This document shows, piece by piece, positions 1 to 5,000 of a stretch of 5,000 nt of DNA. Under the pieces are notes generated by a model. The model was not told the DNA's origin. It saw nothing but the letters and a program-made list of their open reading frames with translations, and did not search any database. The position numbers and the translations under genes were made by a program. The stretch comes from DAOUFU01 sp034429275 (lineage in GTDB: Bacteria > Chloroflexota > Anaerolineae > Aggregatilineales > Aggregatilineaceae). Each line of letters opens with the position of its first letter. The first letter of the stretch is position 1. The DNA is taken from positions 1 to 5,000 of the forward strand of contig DAOUFU010000055.1 in the NCBI GenBank assembly GCA_034429275.1. Direction: 5' to 3'.

Positions 1-1875
1 AAGCAGAGCACGCGCCGCGATCTCGCCTTGCGCCTGCTGGCACACGGGATCGTCTCGCTGGGGATTCTGGCGCTCTATCTGTCGATAATGGGTGACTTTG
101 CCATCCGGCGTGCGACTCTCTTCCAGCCAGACAGCAACGGCTTCATCGCAGCAGTCGCGGGTGGACCAGCCACCGTCAACCGCACGCGGCTGTTCATGGC
201 CGGGCTGCTAGGGTGTATGGCGGTCTGTGTGGCGAACGTCGCCGTGTATGAAGGACTGCGCCAGGGTGGGTGGCTGCGCGAACGGGTGGATCGGCTGCGC
301 CGCCCGATGATCCGGCGTGGCTCGCTCGGCTCATCCCATTTCTGCACCATGCGCGAATATCGCCGCTACCGCCGCCACGACCCGGAAGGGGTGAGCTTTC
401 TGGGCGCGTTCTGGGGCGAAAACAGGCAGCGCCTGGATTACGGTACCGGCACCTTTCACCTCAGCGGCGAAGACGCCGCGCGTGGCATCCTGACGCTGGG
501 CGGTGCAGGCTCCGGCAAGACGCAGGGCGTGATCTTGCCGGTCATCGGCGACCGGATGCTGGCCGGGCACAGCCTGATCGTGGCCGATCCGCAGGGCGAA
601 ATCAGGGATCACGTCATTCGCTTCGCGCAGGTAACCGGGCACCTGGTGGCCGTGCACGATCCGACCAGCAGCGCCGGGCCGCGTTACAACCTGGCCGCCG
701 ACATCACGAGCGTATCCGACGCCCGCGCGATTGCCGATGTGCTGGTGCCCGGCGCGCACGGCGACAACCGCTTCTGGACCGACAGCGCCGCCGCGCTGCT
801 GGCTGCGTGTCTCATTCGCTTCGACACCCTGGGCGACATCTACAACGCGCTCAATGACCTGAAAACGCTGGCCGATACCCTCGCTTCAGGCAAAGACGAC
901 GCTTCACTGCTGGCGAACGCCTTCATCGCCAGCGTGCGCTCCGATGGTAAGGTCGCGGCCAACGTGGTCGCCACGCTCGCCACTGCGCTGACCGGCTGGG
1001 CGTCGGCGGAGGTGCGCGCCAACACCAGCGCGTCCGACTTTGGGGCAGAGCTAATCGTCTCGCAGCCGACGGTCGTGGTGCTGACCTGTCCGGGCCGGAT
1101 GCGCGCGGTCTATGCCTCGTATCTCGGCGCGACGCTGCGCAAGCTCATGCTCGACCTGGACACCATCGGCGAATTGAACGGCGGGCCGCTGCCCGTGCCG
1201 GTGGGCGTGGTGCTGGACGAGTTCCCGACCCTGGGCAAGCTCGACAGCCTGGTCGCCGACGTGAACCTGGTGCGCAAGCGCCGCATCAGCATTCTGATTG
1301 GGGCGCAGACCAAAGGCCAGTTCCACCTGATCTACGGTCAAGAAGGCACCCAGGCGCTGCTGACCGGCCTCGCCACGCAGATTGTATTCGGCGGCTGCGA
1401 CGCGGAAACGGCGGAGTACTACTCGAAGGCGTCGGGCATCGCCACGGCTGACGCCAACAAAGACGACCCCAACAGCCACCTGCGGCAGCGCCCGCTACTG
1501 ACGGTGGATGAGGTGATCACCCCGCAGTCGGGCAACTGCTCGATCTTCGCACGTTATGTCGAGCCGAACTTTGCCACCCAGGTGATCCTGACCGCCCGCC
1601 TGACGCGCCTCTACGAACGCCGCGACTGGCGCGAGCGGTTCGCCGCCGCGAAGCACGTGGAGCCACTGCTTTTGGAGCGGGGCATTTCCCTGAACCTGAA
1701 GCCGGTCACGGTGCCGGAGATCGTTCCCGCCGCCAATCCCGGCCCCGACCGGGCTATGATGGAGCGGGTGGCCGAGCGGGTCGCGGGAATGGAAAGCATC
1801 CCGTCACCGCTCATCCCGCTGGCCAGGATGAGGGAAGCGTACCAGGCGCGGGTCGCTGCCGCGCGGGAGAGATGA
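1..1875 (+). CDS. VirD4/TraG-family type IV coupling protein (5' end probably outside window)
   Basis: This is the inner-membrane ATPase that links DNA substrates to a type IV secretion channel in conjugation. The frame is open from base 1. The first in-frame start, TTG at 28, has no Shine-Dalgarno and sits at the edge of the first membrane segment, so the gene probably begins upstream. Counting residues from that TTG, two hydrophobic segments (about 7-24 and 55-75) flank a short loop, as in VirD4-type anchors. A GSSHF segment (101-105) matches the family's GSA.wA region. Walker A is GGAGSGKT (158-165). A conserved FW pair lies at 249-250. Walker B is VVLDEF (394-399), followed by RKRRISILIGAQ with the conserved Gln427, then YG at 436-437. 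The visible 624 residues are within the usual family length, so little is missing. The C-terminal tail is short with no extra domain. The next gene starts one base after the stop, indicating an operon. Family assignment is firm; the specific system and subtype are not determined. FtsK/SpoIIIE is less likely given the FW, DEFP and RK...GAQ motifs. Confidence 0.93.
   Translation, partial: KQSTRRDLALRLLAHGIVSLGILALYLSIMGDFAIRRATLFQPDSNGFIAAVAGGPATVNRTRLFMAGLLGCMAVCVANVAVYEGLRQGGWLRERVDRLRRPMIRRGSLGSSHFCTMREYRRYRRHDPEGVSFLGAFWGENRQRLDYGTGTFHLSGEDAARGILTLGGAGSGKTQGVILPVIGDRMLAGHSLIVADPQGEIRDHVIRFAQVTGHLVAVHDPTSSAGPRYNLAADITSVSDARAIADVLVPGAHGDNRFWTDSAAALLAACLIRFDTLGDIYNALNDLKTLADTLASGKDDASLLANAFIASVRSDGKVAANVVATLATALTGWASAEVRANTSASDFGAELIVSQPTVVVLTCPGRMRAVYASYLGATLRKLMLDLDTIGELNGGPLPVPVGVVLDEFPTLGKLDSLVADVNLVRKRRISILIGAQTKGQFHLIYGQEGTQALLTGLATQIVFGGCDAETAEYYSKASGIATADANKDDPNSHLRQRPLLTVDEVITPQSGNCSIFARYVEPNFATQVILTARLTRLYERRDWRERFAAAKHVEPLLLERGISLNLKPVTVPEIVPAANPGPDRAMMERVAERVAGMESIPSPLIPLARMREAYQARVAAARER
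1865..1871 (+). promoter_or_regulatory. Ribosome binding site for the HU-like gene
   Basis: GGGAGAG lies five bases before the ATG at 1877, inside the last codons of the coupling-protein gene. It supports that start and suggests translational coupling of the two genes. Confidence 0.6.
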
Positions 1876-1876
1876 C

Positions 1877-2152
1877 ATGAGCCTGACCAAAAACAAGATG
1901 GTGAGCGAGATTGGCCGCCGCACGCGGTTGCGCAACCACGATGTGCAGCGCATGTTGGAAGCGTTGATCCAGGTCTGGACCGACGAACTGGCTTCCGGCG
2001 GGCGAATTGAGCTAGAGAACTTCCTGGTGCTGGAAGTGCAGCGCATCGACCGGGGTGAGCGTCGCGGGGTGTTGAGCACCGGTCAGCCGCGCCGGGTGAT
2101 TCGGCGGGTGGTGGTCAGACCAAGCAAGAGATTGAGAAGACACCTGGGTTAA
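1877..2152 (+). CDS. Divergent HU/IHF-family DNA-binding protein
   Basis: A 91-residue protein, the normal length of HU/IHF subunits, which dimerise and bend DNA. The N-terminus (LTKNKMVSEIGRRTRL, about 3-18) follows the HU pattern of Thr-Lys, a helix and a 'kTGLs' turn. A second helix (about 22-38) and a Gly-Gly turn (41-42) lead into the beta saddle. The C-terminal VVVRPSKRLRRHL (78-90) matches the final 'F.pgk.Lk..v' strand and helix. Differences are clear: the usual GFGTF segment reads ENFLVLEV (47-54), and the arm-tip GRNP that carries the intercalating proline reads RRGVLSTG (62-69) with no proline there. The protein is strongly arginine-rich in its second half. The ATG at 1877 is chosen because it aligns with HU N-termini and has GGGAGAG at good spacing. 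It follows the coupling-protein gene by one base, so a role in transfer or nucleoprotein organisation of the element is likely but inferred. It could act as a homodimer or pair with another subunit not in the window. Confidence 0.82.
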   Translation: MSLTKNKMVSEIGRRTRLRNHDVQRMLEALIQVWTDELASGGRIELENFLVLEVQRIDRGERRGVLSTGQPRRVIRRVVVRPSKRLRRHLG

Positions 2153-2248
2153 CTTTCAACCATGCGATCGATGTGGGAGAAGCGTGGGCAGACCATTTCG
2201 AGTTGTGCGGGCCTGATTTTGTATGTAGTCTTGTGCCATGAACGATTG

Positions 2249-2256
2249 AAGGGGGA
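2249..2256 (+). promoter_or_regulatory. Strong Shine-Dalgarno favouring a GTG start at 2264
   Basis: AAGGGGGA stands seven bases before an in-frame GTG at 2264. The upstream ATG candidates at 2162 and 2171 have no comparable site. The same AAGGGGGA string recurs before the small downstream frame at 2860. Confidence 0.5.
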
Positions 2257-2263
2257 CCAGTTT

Positions 2264-2860
2264 GTGGATTTTTCACGTACACAACGCCTGATTCATGATA
2301 TCGACCAATTTCGATCTGAACCGGATGGTTTGCTTAACGCTTTGCAGCCGCATCAACACCATTTTGGGTACTTGGAAAAAAGGCTGATTCAAGGAGTTCT
2401 TCTATTTCGTCTATCATCTATTAGTTTGGAGATTCGCCATGATGACGAAATGATGAATCGATATTTTCAAAATCCTGGGCATTTTGAAGAGGAGCAATTC
2501 AATTTTCTAGTTGCTCACACTTTGGAATCTGCATACATTGTGTTCAAAACCTGGGTTGCTCTTGTCTATATGCGCTCGGATGAGGTCGAAAAGACTTTCG
2601 GTCAAATACGCCACAGTAGCAGACACTTGGGGCTTTACATTAGGCTTTTGAGAGATGATTATGTTCGTCACATCAGGAATGCTTTGTCACATGGAACATT
2701 TGACGCAGAATCTGGAATTTTTCATTGGACAGATGATCAGCATTCCGGCCAACTTCCTTATAACGACTTGGAGAAAATCAACAACCATATGTTTACACTG
2801 TGGTTGACTATGATGGCATGTTCTTTTGGCAGTAATCAGGAAAGGGGGAGCACTCAATAA
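2264..2860 (+). CDS. Putative HEPN-domain RNase-like protein in an AT-rich island
   Basis: With the GTG start the product is 198 residues. The frame is open further upstream to ATG 2162 (232 residues), but that start has no ribosome binding site and would add a 34-residue N-terminus with a short hydrophobic stretch. The protein is mostly alpha-helical in appearance. Its key feature is IRNALSHG, with Arg138-Asn139 and His143 (bases 2675-2692), the R-N-x3-H form of the HEPN Rx4-6H motif. In HEPN RNases this motif builds the active site at a dimer interface. A preceding helix (LGLYIRLLRDDYVRH) fits the usual position. HEPN proteins commonly act as toxins, abortive-infection effectors or subunits of defence systems, and some are inactive scaffolds. 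Local GC is near 37-42% against about 65-70% in the neighbours, and codon use is correspondingly AT-rich, so recent acquisition is likely. It sits between conjugation genes and a convergent orphan gene, which fits cargo. The HEPN call rests on one motif plus helical context and is moderate; no nucleotidyltransferase antitoxin partner is visible. Confidence 0.6.
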   Translation: MDFSRTQRLIHDIDQFRSEPDGLLNALQPHQHHFGYLEKRLIQGVLLFRLSSISLEIRHDDEMMNRYFQNPGHFEEEQFNFLVAHTLESAYIVFKTWVALVYMRSDEVEKTFGQIRHSSRHLGLYIRLLRDDYVRHIRNALSHGTFDAESGIFHWTDDQHSGQLPYNDLEKINNHMFTLWLTMMACSFGSNQERGSTQ

Positions 2861-2928
2861 TGGAAGAAGGGCAATCACACAGACCGTTCTGGGTGTTTTT
2901 CAGATGGTGCTTTTCCGGATCAATGTGA
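2860..2928 (+). CDS. 22-codon frame overlapping the HEPN gene stop; possible stub of a truncated second gene
   Basis: The HEPN stop TAA and an ATG overlap as TAATG, and AAAGGGGGAG (2841-2850) lies nine bases before this ATG, an arrangement typical of translationally coupled gene pairs. The frame then reads MEEGQSHRPFWVFFRWCFSGSM and stops at TGA 2926-2928. The peptide is rich in Phe and Trp and resembles nothing I recognise. It could be a genuine small protein, the 5' remnant of a longer partner gene cut off by recombination, or a chance frame. The good initiation context makes a former or present coding role more plausible than chance, but the shortness keeps confidence low. Confidence 0.3.
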   Translation: MEEGQSHRPFWVFFRWCFSGSM

Positions 2929-2932
2929 TTGC
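2871..2932. repeat. Nine-base perfect inverted repeat around the small frame
   Basis: GCAATCACA at 2871-2879 is the exact reverse complement of TGTGATTGC at 2924-2932, separated by 44 bases. The arms enclose most of the 22-codon frame and lie at the downstream end of the AT-rich island. The loop is too long and the flank lacks a following T run, so it is not a standard terminator. It could be an RNA stem, a protein-binding site or coincidence. Confidence 0.35.
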
Positions 2933-2993
2933 ACTTCGTTACTGATTGGTGTGAGCAAATCAGCGAGATGCTTGTGTGATCGTTTTCTTTCTC
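2929..2993. other. Short AT-rich spacer between convergent genes
   Basis: This stretch separates the end of the island's frames from the stop of the minus-strand gene. It holds a six-base inverted repeat, CTGATT (2942-2947) with AATCAG (2958-2963), and a pyrimidine-rich tract at 2981-2993. The stem and the T-rich tract are about 18 bases apart, so I do not call a terminator, although the convergent arrangement would need one. Confidence 0.4.
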
Positions 2994-4979
2994 CTATAAG
3001 TCCAGATCGAGACTTGCAGCTTCAATCGCCGGACTGGATGCCTCGTTCAGCCGGGGCTGCCATGCCTCAGCCGGATGCTCAACTGCCCATTCCCCTGCTT
3101 TTAGCTTTTCCAGCGACTCCTTGTCCATCGTCTGCCAGCCACCGCCCATGCCCAGGTCATTCGCGACCGCCTCAGCGAAAGCCGGGCCGGAGAGGTGAGT
3201 CGACTCATCTGCGTTCGCCAGCGACAAAAAATCCTCGCGGAACTGATTGGCCCGTTCTTCCGTCTGGAACTGGGCGACTTCGAGCCACTGACCGCGCTCC
3301 GGTGAGTCGGGCGAGAGCGTCTCGGCCAGGTCACCAAAATCCACCACACACACGGCGGAATAACCCAGCGACGTGCCCTCTGGGTCACGCGCGGGCACGA
3401 TATCCAGCCGCCAGGTGGGCGCGAGAGCGGTCGGCAGCGCGATGACCTCCGGCGCGAAGTCCCCCGGCATCCGGTAGGGTAGGGCTGGTTGCTCGCTGCT
3501 CGCCACCAGTTCCTCCCCGGCAAAGCGGGGTGTGGCGGTGGGCAGCGTGCCGTAGGCGGGCGCGATTTCCGGGTCCGCGTCCCGGATCATCTGCACAAAG
3601 TCGCGGTAGGCTTCCCACTCTTTGGTAGTGAGCGGCTCCCAGTGCGGCTCGTGGTCGCCATCGTAGTCGGGCGGCAGGTGCCCGTCGTGCTGTTCGAGCA
3701 GGTCGGTCAGCGCGGCATCAGCTTCGGCGCGCGCGACGCGCTCGTAGATGGCGGGCTCGTCGCGGAACTGCGCGGGCGACAGCGCCAGCCGTTCCTCGCT
3801 GCGCATCCGCATCATCATCAGCTCACTGTTCAGCGCCTCGTCGAGCGTGTCAAATTCGCCCATCGGCAGGTAACGCGCCGCCCACGCCTCGCGCTGGTGG
3901 TTGCGGTAGACATCGACCGCGCCCACGCTGTAGCCATCGTCCACCCCCATCGGCGTGGCCAGGACCAGCGCGGTGTCGTAGTGGTACCACCCAGTCTCCG
4001 GCTGACGCTCCGGACCCAGGGCAGGCAGCGTGTCGGGGAAGGGCAGATCGTGCTCGCGCGCAGTCTGGCGGGCCAGGGCTTGCGCGGCATCGAGGTCGCC
4101 CTCTTCCAGGAACAATTCCAGCGCGGGCAGCGGCCAGGGCGACGCGGTCGGTTCGCTCACCGGCATGACCGGCAACGAGTGGTGCAGCACATCCCCTTCC
4201 TCCGACCGGCCCATGCGGAAGTAGCGCAGCTCGCGCGCCTGATCTTCGGGCTGGTTGACCACCGCGAAAAAGTGAGTGAGCCCCGTCTCATCACGGTGAT
4301 ACGGCACATAGTTCCCCTCGGCAGTGGTCGGGATCAGGTCATCGCCCATCGGCGGATACGGCTCAGCCTGCTCGACGCCCTCGCGTGCAAACAACGGCGT
4401 GCCGGGAGCCAGTTCCCCGGCGCGGACGGCTTCCTGCGCCGCCGCGTCCAGCAGCCTGGCGGGGTCGCCCTCCGCCTGGACAGCCCACAGCCGCTGCTCG
4501 ATGGGGGCCAGGTCGGCGCTGGACCCGTGCGCCACGGCGGCGACATCCAGCTGCCGGCCATCCACCCGGATCAGGCTGAGCGTGCCGTGGTCGCGGTCCG
4601 GGTCGAAGGGATACAGCCCCACCATGTACACCGCGTCATCCGGCTCGAAGGGCATAGCCTCGACCAGGGCCATCTCGGTTGGCAGCCCCTCGCGGCCCCG
4701 CTCCAGCAGGGTACCCTCGACCTCGCGGACGTGCTCTTCGGCGGACATGAAGGAACGGTACTCCGCCAGCGTCAGGCGCTGGGCTTGTTCCAGGCCGTGC
4801 TCGCTGCGGGTGGTGCGCACCAGGTCCACGCCATACGGGGTCTCACTGAGCGGCGGCGGGGGGACCAGCTCCACCGTGTAACGGGCGTCCGGCGTGTGGT
4901 AGACCAGGCCGTTCCCTTCATCCACCGCCACATCGCCGTTGGGGAATTCCTTGCGGACGATAGTCTGCTGCTCTGTCAT
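2994..4979 (-). CDS. Large acidic protein of unknown function with repeated module-like segments
   Basis: I do not recognise this 661-residue protein. It has no signal peptide, no membrane segment and no nucleotide-binding motif. It is acidic, rich in Glu, Asp, Ala, Pro and Trp, with only five lysines and one cysteine (Cys544), so it is probably cytoplasmic. At least five segments look like beta-rich strands followed by a helix: about 31-98, 115-187, 224-310, 330-396 and 522-590. The last two share order and spacing: a GYS followed by a hydrophobic strand, a Trp, then a Phe and DT or QT before an alpha helix, suggesting divergent internal repeats. A linker near 430-450 is rich in His, Asp and Pro. 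The start ATG at 4977-4979 is supported by GGGAGAG (4988-4994) eight bases upstream. It is transcribed toward the HEPN island. Its high GC matches the coupling protein, so it probably belongs to the older backbone. A role as an element-encoded accessory, binding or DNA-mimic-like protein is only a guess from its charge. Confidence 0.8.
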   Translation of the reverse strand: MTEQQTIVRKEFPNGDVAVDEGNGLVYHTPDARYTVELVPPPPLSETPYGVDLVRTTRSEHGLEQAQRLTLAEYRSFMSAEEHVREVEGTLLERGREGLPTEMALVEAMPFEPDDAVYMVGLYPFDPDRDHGTLSLIRVDGRQLDVAAVAHGSSADLAPIEQRLWAVQAEGDPARLLDAAAQEAVRAGELAPGTPLFAREGVEQAEPYPPMGDDLIPTTAEGNYVPYHRDETGLTHFFAVVNQPEDQARELRYFRMGRSEEGDVLHHSLPVMPVSEPTASPWPLPALELFLEEGDLDAAQALARQTAREHDLPFPDTLPALGPERQPETGWYHYDTALVLATPMGVDDGYSVGAVDVYRNHQREAWAARYLPMGEFDTLDEALNSELMMMRMRSEERLALSPAQFRDEPAIYERVARAEADAALTDLLEQHDGHLPPDYDGDHEPHWEPLTTKEWEAYRDFVQMIRDADPEIAPAYGTLPTATPRFAGEELVASSEQPALPYRMPGDFAPEVIALPTALAPTWRLDIVPARDPEGTSLGYSAVCVVDFGDLAETLSPDSPERGQWLEVAQFQTEERANQFREDFLSLANADESTHLSGPAFAEAVANDLGMGGGWQTMDKESLEKLKAGEWAVEHPAEAWQPRLNEASSPAIEAASLDLDL

Positions 4980-4987
4980 TCTCCACG

Positions 4988-4994
4988 CTCTCCC
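4988..4994 (-). promoter_or_regulatory. Ribosome binding site for the 661-residue protein
   Basis: On the minus strand GGGAGAG lies eight bases before the ATG at 4979. It is the same heptamer that precedes the HU-like gene, and it fixes the start. The promoter, if adjacent, lies beyond the window. Confidence 0.6.
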
Positions 4995-5000
4995 ATACCC

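Noticed and set aside
270..857. Open frame of 195 codons overlapping the coupling-protein gene in another plus-strand frame
   Set aside because: Its product is Arg/Ala/Gly-rich with no recognisable domain, while the other frame carries intact Walker A and FW motifs across the same bases.
2203..2227. Possible promoter (TTGTGC and TATGTA) ahead of the HEPN gene
   Set aside because: The spacing between the two hexamers is about 13 bases, too short for a normal sigma-70 type promoter, and neither hexamer is a close match.
2942..2993. Possible Rho-independent terminator between the convergent genes
   Set aside because: The six-base stem CTGATT/AATCAG is weak and ends about 18 bases before the T-rich tract, so the elements do not form a standard terminator on either strand.
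2951..3445. Open frame of 164 codons on the plus strand after the HEPN gene
   Set aside because: It is antisense to the 3' part of the acidic protein gene, its composition is Pro/Arg/Ser-rich, and it has no ribosome binding site that would support it.
4324..4881. Open frame of 185 codons on the plus strand opposite the large acidic protein gene
   Set aside because: It is a low-complexity Ser/Arg/Pro-rich antisense shadow in high-GC sequence. The minus-strand gene has a good start site and continuous coding character.

Overview
The window looks like part of an integrated mobile element (an ICE or a chromosomally borne conjugative region) in a high-GC bacterium. A hand count of one 60-base line inside the first gene gives about 70% GC. 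The phylum cannot be fixed from this stretch. The very divergent HU-like protein, the GGGAGA-type ribosome binding sites and the large orphan acidic protein would fit an environmental lineage such as Chloroflexota, but that is a weak inference.

Layout. Bases 1-1875 (+) encode a VirD4/TraG-type coupling protein, the ATPase that brings DNA substrates to a type IV secretion channel; its N-terminus probably lies just outside the window. One base after its stop, a divergent HU/IHF-family DNA-binding protein starts (1877-2152, +), so the two are almost certainly co-transcribed and may both act on DNA during transfer or element maintenance. Base composition then falls sharply (one 60-base line is 37% GC) across roughly 2215-2990. 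This AT-rich island carries a gene whose product has an Arg-Asn-x3-His motif typical of HEPN RNases (about 2264-2860, +). A tiny 22-codon frame overlaps its stop and may be the stub of a lost second gene. From 2994 to 4979 on the minus strand, a 661-residue, acidic, nearly lysine-free protein of unknown function converges on the island.

Interpretation. The coupling protein and HU-like protein form a conjugation-linked backbone module. The AT-rich HEPN gene looks like later-acquired cargo, plausibly a defence or toxin-type RNase, inserted between the backbone and the large orphan gene. The points most worth a second look are the HEPN cassette, its start codon and its possibly truncated partner, the HU-like protein without the canonical proline, and the modular orphan protein. 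No tRNA, rRNA, CRISPR array, transposase or integrase was seen.
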